Below are positions 34,029 to 43,434 of a DNA stretch of 64,000 bases, piece by piece; position 1 is the first letter of the stretch; every line of letters begins with the position of its first letter. The notes under the pieces were generated by a model. The model was not told the DNA's origin, did not search any database, and saw only the letters and a program-made list of their open reading frames with translations. Where the stretch lies: the NCBI RefSeq assembly GCF_001894865.1, contig NZ_BCXA01000020.1, positions 62,001 through 126,000 on the forward strand, read 5' to 3'. The translations under genes were made by a program, and so were the position numbers. Origin of the DNA: Rhodococcus maanshanensis NBRC 100610 (GTDB lineage Bacteria; Actinomycetota; Actinomycetes; Mycobacteriales; Mycobacteriaceae).

Positions 34029-35057
34029 ATGCGATGGCAGGGGCAGGCTCTCGACGCCGACGACGGCGCCCTTCCCGGACTCGCCCGGGCCGGGCTCGTC
34101 CGCACTGTACAGACGCCCGAGTTCGAGGGCATCACCTTCCACGAAGTGCTCTGCAAGTCCGCGCTGAACAAGATGCCCGACGAGTCCACGCTGCCATTTC
34201 GTTTCACGGTCAATGCGTTTCGCGGCTGCTCCCACGCGTGCCGTTACTGCTTCGCCAGGCCGACCCATGAGTACCTCGACCTGGACGCGGGCCGTGATTT
34301 CGACAGTCAGGTCGTGGTGAAGACCAATATCGCCGCCGTGCTCAGGCGCGAGCTGGCCCGTCGGTCGTGGAAGCGAGAGCATGTCGCGCTCGGGACCAAC
34401 ACGGATCCCTACCAGCGGGCCGAGGGGCGTTACCGGCTGATGCCCGGGATCATCGGGGCGCTCGCGGAGTCGGGGACGCCGTTCTCGATCCTCACCAAGG
34501 GCACCCTCCTGCGTAGGGACCTGCCCCTGCTCACGCTGGCGGCGCGCCAGGTTCCGGTGGGGATCGGGGTCTCGCTCGCGATCGGGGACCCGGACCTGCA
34601 GAAGGCAATCGAACCGGGCACGCCGTCGCCGAAGGCCCGGCTGGAGCTGATCAGGGCGATCACCGATGCGGGATTCGACTGCAACGTGATGGTGGCACCG
34701 GTGATCCCGTATCTCACCGACACGACTCGACATCTCGATGCGCTGCTCGGCGCGATCGCGGAGGCGGGCGCGACGGGGGTGACGGTGTTCCCGATGCACC
34801 TTCGGGGCAGTACCAGGGGCTGGTTCCTGAACTGGCTGGCCGAGGAACACCCCGCGCTGATCCGCAGGTACCGGCAGCTCTACGGCCGAGGCGCGTACGT
34901 GACCCCGGAGTATCAAACGTGGCTGCGCGAGCGGGTGCGACCCATCGTCGAGAAGTACGGGCTCGGCGGTCGCTCGGAGCACCGACAGGAGTCCGCGCCC
35001 GCGCGCGCTCGCGAGCTTGTCGGGGCAGGCGCCGCGCCCGCGCTGACGCTGTTCTGA
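34029..35057 (+). CDS. Rv2578c-family radical SAM protein
   Basis: The 342-residue protein has the radical SAM cluster motif CSHACRYC (Cx3Cx2C) within NAFRGCSHACRYCFARPTHE, followed by ALGTNTDPYQRAEGRYRLMP, typical of the SplB-like 'Rv2578c' family. The spore photoproduct lyase-like core makes a DNA or RNA repair role attractive, and the SOS box upstream supports a damage response. The exact reaction is unknown. No ribosome site precedes the ATG, consistent with leaderless translation. The C-terminal 25 residues are Ala/Arg-rich. Confidence 0.88.
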   Translation: MRWQGQALDADDGALPGLARAGLVRTVQTPEFEGITFHEVLCKSALNKMPDESTLPFRFTVNAFRGCSHACRYCFARPTHEYLDLDAGRDFDSQVVVKTNIAAVLRRELARRSWKREHVALGTNTDPYQRAEGRYRLMPGIIGALAESGTPFSILTKGTLLRRDLPLLTLAARQVPVGIGVSLAIGDPDLQKAIEPGTPSPKARLELIRAITDAGFDCNVMVAPVIPYLTDTTRHLDALLGAIAEAGATGVTVFPMHLRGSTRGWFLNWLAEEHPALIRRYRQLYGRGAYVTPEYQTWLRERVRPIVEKYGLGGRSEHRQESAPARARELVGAGAAPALTLF

Positions 35058-35072
35058 CGCGGCGCCGAAACC

Positions 35073-35078
35073 TATAGT
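35073..35078 (+). promoter_or_regulatory. Candidate -10 element for the beta-lactamase-like gene
   Basis: TATAGT lies 37 bases before the ATG at 35116 in an unusually AT-rich patch (about 35069-35106). No convincing -35 is visible. Confidence 0.4.
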
Positions 35079-35115
35079 GGTAGTAGGGAAATAGTTTTCT
35101 TCAAAGGTCGGCAAG

Positions 35116-36054
35116 ATGTCCGGGTGCTCCCGCTCGGGGTTGGTTCGCGGGGCGGTGGGTGGCGTGCTCGCGGCAGCGATCTGCGCGGGCCTCACCCCCG
35201 GTGAGACGGCAGCTCCCGGCTGGTCGGCCGCACCCGCGCACTCGGCGTTCAAAGCCGAGGATGACGGCCCCTGCGGGCCGTTCCCGGATGCGTTGGCGAC
35301 CGCGGTCGAGCGGGCGGCGGCGGACGGTGACATCGTCGGGATCGCCTTCGTGGACCGAGAGGCGGACGTCTACCTCGGCGCGGGCGACACCGAGGTGAGC
35401 TTCCCGGCGGCGTCCCTGACGAAGCTGTTCATCGCCGACGACTATCTCCATCGCAGAGCGGCGACGGCGACGGCGATCGACCGCGAGATGCTGGCCGGTG
35501 TCGTGTCCATGCTGGCCACCTCAGATGACGGCGGGGCCGAACTGCTGTGGACGCTCGGCGGCGGTCCGGCAGTGGTCGAGCGCGTCGCCGAGCGATACGC
35601 GCTGTCCGCGACCTCGGCGGCCGACGCATGGTGGGACACCGCAGTCACGGCCGCCGACGTCGCCCGCTACTACGACGGCCTGCTCTCCGGGCGAGGCGGC
35701 CTCTCGGCGCCCGCGCGGCAGATCATGATCGCCGGGTTGCAGGCGACCACGCCCGTGGCCGCAGACGGATTCGACCAGGATTTCGGGGTCTGGGCGACGC
35801 TGGAGCGGTTGGGCGGACCGGGACTCAAGCAGGGCTGGATGACGACGGGGGACAGGACGATCCGGCACTCGACGGGGTTCGGGGGACGGGACCACCGATA
35901 CGTCCTGGTGGAGCTCGCGGCCCTCGACCCCGGGTCGCCGTCCGTCGCCGACGACATCGCGAACGCGGGCGCGAGTGCCAGGGCCACCGCGATCGTCGAG
36001 GCCGCGTTGCCCGCGAGGATCGCCGAGACCGCCGCTTGCGTCAGCACGCCGTGA
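35116..36054 (+). CDS. Secreted class A beta-lactamase-fold serine hydrolase
   Basis: This 312-residue exported protein has a penicillin-binding/beta-lactamase-type core. Ser100-Leu-Thr-Lys103 (SLTK) is the S-x-x-K active site. Ser136-Asp-Asp138 stands where class A enzymes have SDN, and Lys238-Gln-Gly240 stands for the KTG triad. The signal peptide is weak and no E166-type omega-loop glutamate is obvious, so true beta-lactamase activity is doubtful. It may be a D,D-peptidase-like or degenerate hydrolase. A cysteine near residue 4 (MSGC) does not form a lipobox. It stands alone. Confidence 0.75.
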   Translation: MSGCSRSGLVRGAVGGVLAAAICAGLTPGETAAPGWSAAPAHSAFKAEDDGPCGPFPDALATAVERAAADGDIVGIAFVDREADVYLGAGDTEVSFPAASLTKLFIADDYLHRRAATATAIDREMLAGVVSMLATSDDGGAELLWTLGGGPAVVERVAERYALSATSAADAWWDTAVTAADVARYYDGLLSGRGGLSAPARQIMIAGLQATTPVAADGFDQDFGVWATLERLGGPGLKQGWMTTGDRTIRHSTGFGGRDHRYVLVELAALDPGSPSVADDIANAGASARATAIVEAALPARIAETAACVSTP

Positions 36055-36136
36055 CGGCCGCTTTGGCGCCCGCACCATCGGGGTCGGCGAGTACATTCCG
36101 CTGTAGCGGCACGACCATCCGACCACGGAGTGTGCG

Positions 36137-37267
36137 ATGACCGACGACAGCGAACCGAACGCGGAGCGGGTGCCCGCACCGGTGGCCGATGAGGGCATGT
36201 CCACCTATCGCCGATGGCTGCGGACCGCGATCATCTACGTCCTGCTCGCCGTTGCGGGCTACCAGGTGCTCGGCTGGCTGCTGCACAACCTGCGCGGGTT
36301 CCTCGGCATGCTCTTCCTCGCGTGGCTCTTCAGCGTCACCATCGAACCGGTGGTCGACTGGTTCGAACGTCGTGGCTGGCGCCGCGGCGCGGGCACCGGG
36401 CTGGTGCTGGTCTCGCTGCTGCTGTTCGCTATCGGGTTCCTGGCGGTGTTCGGCGCGCTGCTGGCGGAGCAGCTCGCCCAGCTGCTCACCGCGCTGCCGG
36501 GGGCCGTCACGCGGCTGACGGAGTGGGCCAACCGGACCTTCGACACCAACTTCTCGACCGGAGAGGACCTCCTCAAGCTCACCCCGGACACCATTCGCGA
36601 ACTCGCGCAACGCTTCACGCCGGGTGTGCTCGGGGTGGTCTCGTCCCTGCTCGGGGTCGTGTTCCAGGCGATGACCCTGCTGCTGTTCGTGTTCTACATG
36701 TCGGCGCAGGGCCCGGCTCTGCGCCGGACGATCTCGAGCTGGTTCCCGGCCCGGCAGCAGCAGGTCATCTCCACCGTCTGGGAGATCTCCGTGGAGAAGG
36801 CAGGCGGCTATGTGGTGTCCCGATTGATCCTGGCGGCGGTGAGCACCGTGGGCACCGGCATCTTCCTGATGGTGATCGGGGTGCCGTACTGGCTCCCGCT
36901 GGCCATCTGGACCGGTGTGGTCTCGCAGTTCATCCCGACCCTCGGCACCTACCTGGCAATCGCGTTGCCCGCGATCATCGCCGCCGCGGCGCAGCCGATC
37001 GACGGGGTGTGGGTGGTGGCCTTCGGGACGGCGTACCAGCAGGTCGAGAACTACCTGCTGCATCCTCGGATCACCTCCAAGACCGTGTCGATCCACCCCG
37101 CGGTCGCCTTCGGCTCGGTGATCGTCGGGGCGTCGCTGTTCGGGGCGATCGGCGCGCTGGTGTCCGTCCCGGTCGTCGCGGTGATCCAGTCGCTGGTCGA
37201 AACCTACGGTCGCCGTTACGAACTCATCCACGATCTCCAGACCGAACCCGTCCCGCCAGCCGAGTAG
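36137..37267 (+). CDS. AI-2E (PerM/TqsA-like) family transporter
   Basis: The 376-residue membrane protein has about eight hydrophobic segments in the AI-2E family order: helices near residues 30-75, a soluble middle domain (ALLAEQLAQLLTALPGAVTR; FDTNFSTGEDLLKLTPDTIR), and a C-terminal set with ISSWFPARQQQVISTVWEIS, FIPTLGTYLAIALPAIIAAA and ENYLLHPRITSKTVSIHPAV. The family was named for AI-2 export, but most members have unknown substrates. Some act as Na+ or Li+/H+ antiporters. It ends 25 bases from the convergent metallopeptidase gene. Confidence 0.9.
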   Translation: MTDDSEPNAERVPAPVADEGMSTYRRWLRTAIIYVLLAVAGYQVLGWLLHNLRGFLGMLFLAWLFSVTIEPVVDWFERRGWRRGAGTGLVLVSLLLFAIGFLAVFGALLAEQLAQLLTALPGAVTRLTEWANRTFDTNFSTGEDLLKLTPDTIRELAQRFTPGVLGVVSSLLGVVFQAMTLLLFVFYMSAQGPALRRTISSWFPARQQQVISTVWEISVEKAGGYVVSRLILAAVSTVGTGIFLMVIGVPYWLPLAIWTGVVSQFIPTLGTYLAIALPAIIAAAAQPIDGVWVVAFGTAYQQVENYLLHPRITSKTVSIHPAVAFGSVIVGASLFGAIGALVSVPVVAVIQSLVETYGRRYELIHDLQTEPVPPAE

Positions 37268-37292
37268 CAGCGGGTGGACGCGTCGGGGCCGG

Positions 37293-38234
37293 TCAGCGGT
37301 TGAGCGCGGTCGGGTTGTTGAGGTCGCGGGCCGCGTAGGTGTTGCAGGCGCTGACCTGGCCGGTCTGGTAGCCGGTGGCGAACCACTTCATTCGCTGATC
37401 GGAGGAGCCGTGGGTCCAGCCCTCCGGGTTCACCCGGCCGCTCGTGGCCTGCTGGATCCTGTCGTCACCCACCGAGGAGGCGGCGGACAGGGCGTCCCGG
37501 ATGTCGTTCTCGCTCAGCTTCTTGAGGAACGGTGCACCGCCGTCGGGGGCCGGCTTGGTGTCCGCGTAGTGCGCCCAGACGCCCGCATAGCAGTCGGCCT
37601 GCAGTTCGGTCCGCACCGCTCCGGACGTGGCGCCCTTCGGGTCCGCCTGCGCCCGGCCGATGTCGCCGAGCTGGTTCTGGATGTGGTGGCCGATCTCGTG
37701 CGCGACCACGTACTCCTGCGCGAGCGGGCCCGCGCTCGAGCCGAACTGGTCCACCAGCAGCTGGAAGAAGCTGGTGTCGAAGTAGGCGGTGGAATCGGCC
37801 GGGCAGTAGAACGGGCCGACGTCGCTGGTGGCGTTGCCGCAGCCGGTGTTCACCGCGCCGGAGAAAAGCATGACGCCGGGCTGTGCGTAGCGGACACCGG
37901 TCTGCTTCTGGAGTTCCTCGCCCCACACCGAGTCGAGGCTCGCCGTGGTGAACGCGACCCGGCAGTTCACGTCGCGGTTCGCGTCCGCGCCGGTCTGGCA
38001 GTTCTCCAGCTCCGAGATCGAGCCGGTCCCCAGCTGGGCGGAGTCGGAGGCGCCGGTCAGCCCGCCGAGCAGCGAGCCCGGGTTGCCGCCGAGCAGCAGT
38101 GCGAGCACGAGCACCACCAGTCCGCCCAGGCCGCCACCGAGCGCGGCCTTGCCGCCCCGACCGCCGCCGCCGCGGTGGCCGCCGCCGACCGTCACGCGCC
38201 CCGAGTCCATCCGCGCACCCTCGTTGAAGGTCAT
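37293..38234 (-). CDS. Neutral zinc metallopeptidase, YpfJ family (Rv2575-like)
   Basis: The 313-residue protein has a Gly/Arg-rich N-terminus, one membrane helix ([19 protein letters not shown]) and an extracytoplasmic metalloprotease domain. The zinc motif HEIGHH (HExxH) is in [16 protein letters not shown], with the third-ligand region [16 protein letters not shown] downstream. The characteristic [20 protein letters not shown] and [12 protein letters not shown] segments are present. The ATG at 38234 is preferred over a 5' extension that runs into the divergent aspS promoter. The Gly-rich region before the helix is typical of mycobacterial relatives. Confidence 0.9.
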   Translation of the reverse strand: MTFNEGARMDSGRVTVGGGHRGGGGRGGKAALGGGLGGLVVLVLALLLGGNPGSLLGGLTGASDSAQLGTGSISELENCQTGADANRDVNCRVAFTTASLDSVWGEELQKQTGVRYAQPGVMLFSGAVNTGCGNATSDVGPFYCPADSTAYFDTSFFQLLVDQFGSSAGPLAQEYVVAHEIGHHIQNQLGDIGRAQADPKGATSGAVRTELQADCYAGVWAHYADTKPAPDGGAPFLKKLSENDIRDALSAASSVGDDRIQQATSGRVNPEGWTHGSSDQRMKWFATGYQTGQVSACNTYAARDLNNPTALNR

Positions 38235-38337
38235 CGTCGTCGCTTTCGTTCGAAGTCGAGGAACTGCGGATACAGCTTTACACGCGATCGCGCGCAAAGT
38301 TCCGACTGCGCGGTTATGTCTTCTGCATGTCTCTCCG

Positions 38338-38343
38338 TAGGAT
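38338..38343 (+). promoter_or_regulatory. Candidate -10 element for aspS
   Basis: TAGGAT lies 43 bases before the aspS GTG at 38387, which has its own GGAAGG ribosome site. It is in the 152-base divergent gap shared with the metallopeptidase gene. No tRNA-sensing T-box leader is apparent. Confidence 0.35.
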
Positions 38344-38386
38344 CGCACCAACTGAGAAGTCGCTGGATAACTGTGGAAGGAACCCC

Positions 38387-40192
38387 GTGCTGCGCACCCA
38401 CCTCGCCGGCTCGCTGCGAGCCGAGCACGCCGATCAAACCGTCACCCTCACCGGATGGGTTGCCAGGCGTCGCGATCACGGCGGAGTGATCTTCATCGAT
38501 CTGCGCGACGCCTCCGGGGTGTCCCAGGTGGTCTTCCGTGAGGGCGAGGTCGCCGAGCAGGCCCATCGCCTGCGCGCCGAGTACTGCGTCAAGATCACCG
38601 GCAGCGTCGAGGTCCGGCCGCAGGGCAACCAGAACTTCGAGATCCCGACCGGTGCGATCGAGGTCAACGCGACCACGCTCGAGGTGCTCAACGAGAGCGC
38701 CCCGCTGCCGTTCCAGCTCGACGACCAGGTCGGCGAGGAGGCGCGCCTCAAGCACCGCTACCTCGACCTGCGTCGCGAGGGTCCCGGCCACGCGATCCGG
38801 CTCCGCTCCAAGGTCAACGCGGCCGCCCGCGAGGTGCTGGCACACCACGAGTTCATCGAGGTCGAGACCCCCACCCTGACCCGTTCCACCCCCGAGGGCG
38901 CCCGCGACTTCCTGGTTCCCGCGCGCCTGCAGCCGGGTAGTTTCTACGCGCTGCCGCAGAGCCCGCAGCTGTTCAAGCAGCTGCTGATGGTCGGTGGCAT
39001 CGAGCGCTACTACCAGATCGCGCGTTGCTACCGGGACGAGGACTTCCGCGCCGATCGGCAGCCGGAGTTCACCCAGCTCGACATCGAGATGAGCTTCGTC
39101 GAGCAGGACGACGTCATCCACCTCGCCGAGGAGATCCTCGCCAACGTGTGGAAGCTGATCGGTCACCAGATCAGCACCCCGATCAAGAGGATGACCTACG
39201 CGGAGGCGATGCGTCGCTTCGGTTCCGACAAGCCGGACCTGCGTTTCGGGCTCGAGCTCGTGGAGTGCATGGAGTTCTTCAAGGACACCACCTTCCGGGT
39301 CTTCCAGGCCGAGTACGTCGGCGCCGTTGTGATGCCGGGAGGGGCGAGTCAGCCGAGGCGTCAGCTCGACGGCTGGCAGGAATGGGCCAAGCAGCGCGGC
39401 GCCAAGGGACTGGCGTATGTCCTCATCGGTGAGGACGGGGAGCTGACCGGGCCGGTCGCCAAGAACCTGACCGATGCCGAACGCGAGGGCCTCGCCGCCC
39501 ACGTCGGTGCCAAGCCGGGCGACTGCATCTTCTTCGCGGCGGGCCCGACGAAGCAGATGCGCGCCCTGCTGGGTGCCGCCCGCGGCGAGATCGCGCGCAA
39601 GCAGGACCTCATCGACCCGAACGCGTGGGCCTTCGTGTGGGTCGTCGACGCGCCGATGTTCGAGCCGACAGCCGACGCCACCGCCAGCGGCGACGTCGCC
39701 CTCGGCTACAGCGCATGGACCGCCGTGCACCACGCCTTCACCTCGCCCAAGCCCGAGTCGATGGACACCTTCGACACCGATCCCGCCAACGCGCTGGCCT
39801 ACGCATACGACATCGTCTGCAACGGCAACGAGATCGGTGGCGGCAGTATTCGTATCCACCGCAAGGACATTCAGGAACGCGTCTTCAAGGTGATGGGGAT
39901 CGACCACGAGGAGGCGGAGGACAAGTTCGGCTTCCTCATCGACGCCTTCTCGTACGGCGCGCCCCCGCACGGCGGCATCGCGTTCGGCTGGGACCGCATC
40001 ACCGCGCTGCTCGCCGGGATGGACTCGATCCGCGAGGTCATCGCGTTCCCCAAGTCGGGCGGCGGAGTCGACCCGCTCACCGACGCGCCCGCGCCGATCA
40101 CCCCGCTGCAGCGCAAGGAGTCGGGCATCGACGCCAAGCCCGAGCCAAAGGGCAAGCCGGAGGAGTCGCAGGCAGACACCGCGGCCTCCTGA
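38387..40192 (+). CDS. aspS: Aspartyl-tRNA synthetase
   Basis: AspS charges tRNA-Asp and in many actinobacteria also tRNA-Asn. The 601-residue bacterial-type enzyme has the anticodon OB-fold ([20 protein letters not shown]), motif 2 ([20 protein letters not shown] then [10 protein letters not shown]), the GAD insert (about residues 290-420) and motif 3 ([14 protein letters not shown]). GTG 38387 is chosen for its position after GGAAGG and homology of [10 protein letters not shown]. The C-terminal 30 residues are Lys/Glu/Pro-rich. A terminator hairpin follows. Confidence 0.96.
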   Translation: MLRTHLAGSLRAEHADQTVTLTGWVARRRDHGGVIFIDLRDASGVSQVVFREGEVAEQAHRLRAEYCVKITGSVEVRPQGNQNFEIPTGAIEVNATTLEVLNESAPLPFQLDDQVGEEARLKHRYLDLRREGPGHAIRLRSKVNAAAREVLAHHEFIEVETPTLTRSTPEGARDFLVPARLQPGSFYALPQSPQLFKQLLMVGGIERYYQIARCYRDEDFRADRQPEFTQLDIEMSFVEQDDVIHLAEEILANVWKLIGHQISTPIKRMTYAEAMRRFGSDKPDLRFGLELVECMEFFKDTTFRVFQAEYVGAVVMPGGASQPRRQLDGWQEWAKQRGAKGLAYVLIGEDGELTGPVAKNLTDAEREGLAAHVGAKPGDCIFFAAGPTKQMRALLGAARGEIARKQDLIDPNAWAFVWVVDAPMFEPTADATASGDVALGYSAWTAVHHAFTSPKPESMDTFDTDPANALAYAYDIVCNGNEIGGGSIRIHRKDIQERVFKVMGIDHEEAEDKFGFLIDAFSYGAPPHGGIAFGWDRITALLAGMDSIREVIAFPKSGGGVDPLTDAPAPITPLQRKESGIDAKPEPKGKPEESQADTAAS

Positions 40193-40204
40193 ACGGGCCA
40201 GGGA

Positions 40205-40245
40205 ACCCGACCGGCCGCACCTGTGGGTGCCCGGTCCGGTCGGGT
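40205..40245 (+). terminator. aspS terminator hairpin
   Basis: ACCCGACCGG (40205-40214) pairs with CCGGTCGGGT (40236-40245). The loop itself holds a small inner stem, GCACC (40217-40221) with GGTGC (40226-40230). It begins 13 bases after the aspS stop. Confidence 0.7.
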
Positions 40246-40297
40246 CCCGTCCCGGCGGGGCCGGGCACCGCGGACGAAGTCCCGATGAATATTCCAT

Positions 40298-40311
40298 ACA
40301 GATCGGTCTGT
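40298..40311. promoter_or_regulatory. Palindrome resembling a TetR-type operator
   Basis: ACAGATCGGTCTGT has perfect 5-base arms (ACAGA/TCTGT) around TCGG, in an AT-rich island (about 40285-40315) between two GC-rich hairpins. Its form is like TetR-family operators. No TetR gene lies adjacent, so the binder is unknown. Confidence 0.4.
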
Positions 40312-40328
40312 TTCTGCAGGTCCGCACC

Positions 40329-40374
40329 GCGGGCCCCTCGGTAGCGGACCGGACGGGCGACCGAGGGGACCCGC
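40329..40374 (+). terminator. Second GC-rich hairpin upstream of the phosphotransferase gene
   Basis: GCGGGCCCCTCGGT (40329-40342) pairs with ACCGAGGGGACCCGC (40360-40374), with one bulged base. It lies 32 bases before the next ATG, so it may be a terminator for upstream reads or a structure near a promoter. Confidence 0.5.
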
Positions 40375-40391
40375 GTCGGGTCCCGGGCGGG

Positions 40392-40397
40392 TAGGTT
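40392..40397 (+). promoter_or_regulatory. Candidate -10 element for a leaderless phosphotransferase gene
   Basis: TAGGTT ends 8 bases before the ATG at 40406. No ribosome site is present, so the message is probably leaderless. Confidence 0.4.
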
Positions 40398-40405
40398 GGA
40401 CGGCG

Positions 40406-41593
40406 ATGACCGCACTATTGGCCGACCCCGTTTCAGAGGTAGTCGCAGCAGCCGAGCAGCTGCTGGAGCGACGTACCGGAGCTCCGGTCACCCTCGTTGA
40501 CCCCATCGACCTCGGCGGCAGCGGCCGCACGGTCGTGTTGCGCGTCCGCTGCGCCGAGAATCCCTTCTCGCTGCCGCGCACGTTGGTGATCAAGCAGGTC
40601 CGTGAGCTGTCCCCGGAAGCCGAGGCCAGGCGCATCGCCGCCTACGCGGCGCAGCCCGACGAAGAGCCGCGCGTTGTGGACACCGCCTTCCTCCGCGAGG
40701 CCGTCTCGTACCAGTTCGCGACCGCGCTGGCGACCGACAGCAGGCCTGGCCCTGAGCTGATCGCCTACGACCTCGATGCCCGACTGCTGGTGCTCACCGA
40801 CCTCGGTGACGCCACCCCGATCGCCGAACTGCTCCAGCAGGCCGACGAGGCGGCGGTCACCAACTCGCTGATGGCGTTGGCCCAGGCGATCGGCCGGATG
40901 CACGCCGCCACCGTGGGACGCGAGGAGGACTTCACCGCGCTGCTGCGCCGCGCCGACGTGCCGCACTTCGGCAACAGCATCTCCGAGCAGGTGGTCGCCT
41001 CCGCGCCGAAGGTGCCCGCGTTGCTGCGGCGCGAGCTCGGCATCGAGGTCGGCCAGGACATCGTCGATCTCGTCGGGCGGGCAGCGCGACTGTTCGACGG
41101 CGGCCGCTACCGCGCCTTCAGTCCGTCGGACCTGTGCCCGGACAACATCATCGTCAACGATGCAGGGGTCCGCTTCCTGGACTACGAGTGGGGCGGGTTC
41201 CGCGACGCGACGCTCGACATCGCCTACGCCCTCGTGTCGTTTCCCGGCTGCCTGTGCGGGGTCGAGCTGTCGCCGGAACGCTCGGCGGCGATGGCCGAGG
41301 CCTGGCGCGCCGAGGTCGTCGGCATGTGGCCGCAGCTCGCGGACGACGAGGTGCTCTGCGCCAGGATGCTCGAGGCCCAGCTGATCTGGGTCTGGCTCTC
41401 GACCTACTGGTTCCTGCCCGACGATCACGAGCGGATCGCCGCTGCCAGGGAGCATCACCTGTCGTTGCCGCGATCGAAGGCGCTGATCGCGCGGTGGAAC
41501 ACGCTCGCGGCCTGTGCCGACCACGCCGGGTCTCCCGACGTTGCCGCGCACGCCCGTGAGGTCGCGGACCGGCTCGCGACGTACTGGATGTAA
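40406..41593 (+). CDS. Aminoglycoside phosphotransferase (APH/ChoK)-like kinase
   Basis: This 395-residue protein has a kinase-like fold of the APH family. The N-lobe includes RTLVIKQVRE with the ATP-binding Lys, then a helix rich in Glu/Ala. The catalytic loop is FSPSDLCPDNIIVNDAGVRF, where Asp in SPSDLCPDN replaces the usual HxD, followed by FLDYEWGGFRD with the metal-binding Asp. The His-to-Ser change in the loop could reduce or alter activity. Such proteins in actinobacteria phosphorylate small hydroxylated compounds. Nothing indicates antibiotic resistance. A 15-bp terminator follows. Confidence 0.75.
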   Translation: MTALLADPVSEVVAAAEQLLERRTGAPVTLVDPIDLGGSGRTVVLRVRCAENPFSLPRTLVIKQVRELSPEAEARRIAAYAAQPDEEPRVVDTAFLREAVSYQFATALATDSRPGPELIAYDLDARLLVLTDLGDATPIAELLQQADEAAVTNSLMALAQAIGRMHAATVGREEDFTALLRRADVPHFGNSISEQVVASAPKVPALLRRELGIEVGQDIVDLVGRAARLFDGGRYRAFSPSDLCPDNIIVNDAGVRFLDYEWGGFRDATLDIAYALVSFPGCLCGVELSPERSAAMAEAWRAEVVGMWPQLADDEVLCARMLEAQLIWVWLSTYWFLPDDHERIAAAREHHLSLPRSKALIARWNTLAACADHAGSPDVAAHAREVADRLATYWM

Positions 41594-41605
41594 GCACGAC
41601 GAGGC

Positions 41606-41641
41606 CCGGTCCGCCCCGCGTCATCGCGCGGGGCGGACCGG
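41606..41641. terminator. Bidirectional terminator between the phosphotransferase and phoD genes
   Basis: A perfect 15-bp stem, CCGGTCCGCCCCGCG (41606-41620) with CGCGGGGCGGACCGG (41627-41641), and loop TCATCG sit in the 53-base gap between convergent genes. Confidence 0.85.
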
Positions 41642-41646
41642 TGCGC

Positions 41647-43434
41647 TCAGGCGCCGGGCCGGTAGGAGGCGGCGTCGAGCGGTGCGCCGACCGGGATCGC
41701 CCGCTGGGCGCCGTCCGCGACCCGGTAGCTCGCCGCATGGCGCACGGTTGCGCGCGGGTCGATCGGGTCGCTGATGTAGTACCAGTCCATCTGCGAACCC
41801 GCGGTCGCGATCTCGAAGACCCCGTATCCGTGTGAGTCGAGTTCGACGTACCGGACGTGCCGGTTGACCGCCTTGAATCCCTCCTCCGCCGCGACGCTGA
41901 CGGTCCTCGGCGGCACGCCGAGCGTTTCGTCGATGTTCGGGGAGGTCACCGACGGCACCACGAACTCGGTGCCCACCGTGGGACCGCCGGGGTAGTTCGC
42001 GGCGTCGACCGGCAGGTCGCAGGCCCAGGAGGTGTGGATGTCACCGGTCAGGAAGACCGTGTTGTCGACACCCGCGGTCGTGATCGCGTCGAACAGTCGG
42101 CGACGGTCGGCGGAGTAGCCGTCCCACTGGTCGGTGTTGTACGGAACACCGGCGTCGGGCAGCCCGACCATATCGGTCAGCGCCGCGGTGGTCTTGGTGT
42201 CCAGCGGCGGGAACAGGCAGGGCGCGATCATCACGGGGTTGCCGACCACCTTCCACCGGGTCGGCGACGACACGATGCCCTTGGTGAGCCAGTCCATCTG
42301 GGCGCGGCCGGTGATCGTCCGGTCGGGGGAGTCCACCTTGCGCCAACCGGCCCCGGACGAGGCCGGCTCGTCGCGGTAGGTGCGCAGGTCGAGCATCGAG
42401 ATCTCCGCCAGGTTGCCGAAGCGGAAACGCCGGTACAGCGTCACCTCGGTACCGGACCCGGTGACCCGCACCGGCATCCATTCGAAGTAGGCGCGCGCGG
42501 AGTTGGCCTTGCGGGTGGCCCAGTTGCCCTCGGTGGCGGGGTCGTGGTTCTCCGCGCCGCCGTCGAAGGAGTTGTCCGCGGACTCGTGGTCGTCCCAGGT
42601 CGCGATGAACGGCAGTCGGGCGTGCAGGGCCATCAGGTCCGGGTCGGTCTTGTACTGGGCGTGCCGGATCCGGTAGTCGGCGAGGGAGACGATCTCGTGG
42701 GCGGGCTCGTGCGGACGGACGGATCCGTTGCGTCCTCCGTATTCGCCCCGGCCGTACTCGTAGATGTAGTCGCCGAGGTGCAGGATCGCGTCGAGGTCCT
42801 CGCGCTGCGCGAGGTGGCGGTACGCGCCGAAATAGCCGGCCTCCCAGTTGGAACAGGACACCACGCCGAACCGCAGTCGCGCCAGGTCCGCGTCGGTTGC
42901 CGGTGCCGTCCGAGTGCGCCCGATGGGGGACACCTGGCCTGCGACCGCGCCGCCGCGGGCGGTGAAGCGGTAGTGGTAGGCGGTCGCGGGCTTCAGCCCG
43001 GTGACGTCGACCTTGACGGTGTGGTCGGTACCGGCGTCGGCGGACACCGTGCCGCTGCGCACCACGGCGGCGAAGCCGGGATCGGTCGCGACCTGCCAAT
43101 CCAACGAGATCGCTTCTCCCGCACCGGAGCCGGGCAGCGCGTCGGCGGACGGGGTGACGCGGGTCCAGATGATGACGCGGTCGGGGAGCGGGTCGCCGGA
43201 GGCGACGCCGTGCGCGAAGCCGACGGCGGGTGCGGCGGGTGCCGCGGCGGCAGCACCCGCGGCCGCGACGGTGATGCCCGCACCTGCGAGCGCGGCGGAA
43301 CTCTTCAGCAGGGTCCGCCTGCTCACGCTCGGCAGGGTGGGGTGATCGGGAAGGCAGTTGTCAGACACCCGAGGATTCCAGCCGAACATGGACGCGTGTT
43401 CAATCGATACCGGGCCCGATCGCACAGTGTTCAC
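41647..43434 (-). CDS. Tat-exported PhoD-type alkaline phosphatase (copy A, downstream)
   Basis: PhoD hydrolyses phosphomono- and diesters outside the cell with calcium and iron. The 595-residue protein has a twin-arginine signal (SRRTLLKSSAALAGAG, Arg pair at 39-40), a PhoD N-terminal domain (GVASGDPLPDRVIIWTRVTP) and a metallophosphatase domain with FGVVSCSNWEAGYFGAYRHL, LHLGDYIYEYGRGEYG, FIATWDDHESADNSF and DIHTSWACDLPVDAANYPGG. The start is uncertain: GTG 43434, GTG 43425 or the GTG of VSDN (43362) would all keep the Tat motif. It is most residues identical to copy B, 44 bases upstream. Confidence 0.9.
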   Translation of the reverse strand: MNTVRSGPVSIEHASMFGWNPRVSDNCLPDHPTLPSVSRRTLLKSSAALAGAGITVAAAGAAAAAPAAPAVGFAHGVASGDPLPDRVIIWTRVTPSADALPGSGAGEAISLDWQVATDPGFAAVVRSGTVSADAGTDHTVKVDVTGLKPATAYHYRFTARGGAVAGQVSPIGRTRTAPATDADLARLRFGVVSCSNWEAGYFGAYRHLAQREDLDAILHLGDYIYEYGRGEYGGRNGSVRPHEPAHEIVSLADYRIRHAQYKTDPDLMALHARLPFIATWDDHESADNSFDGGAENHDPATEGNWATRKANSARAYFEWMPVRVTGSGTEVTLYRRFRFGNLAEISMLDLRTYRDEPASSGAGWRKVDSPDRTITGRAQMDWLTKGIVSSPTRWKVVGNPVMIAPCLFPPLDTKTTAALTDMVGLPDAGVPYNTDQWDGYSADRRRLFDAITTAGVDNTVFLTGDIHTSWACDLPVDAANYPGGPTVGTEFVVPSVTSPNIDETLGVPPRTVSVAAEEGFKAVNRHVRYVELDSHGYGVFEIATAGSQMDWYYISDPIDPRATVRHAASYRVADGAQRAIPVGAPLDAASYRPGA

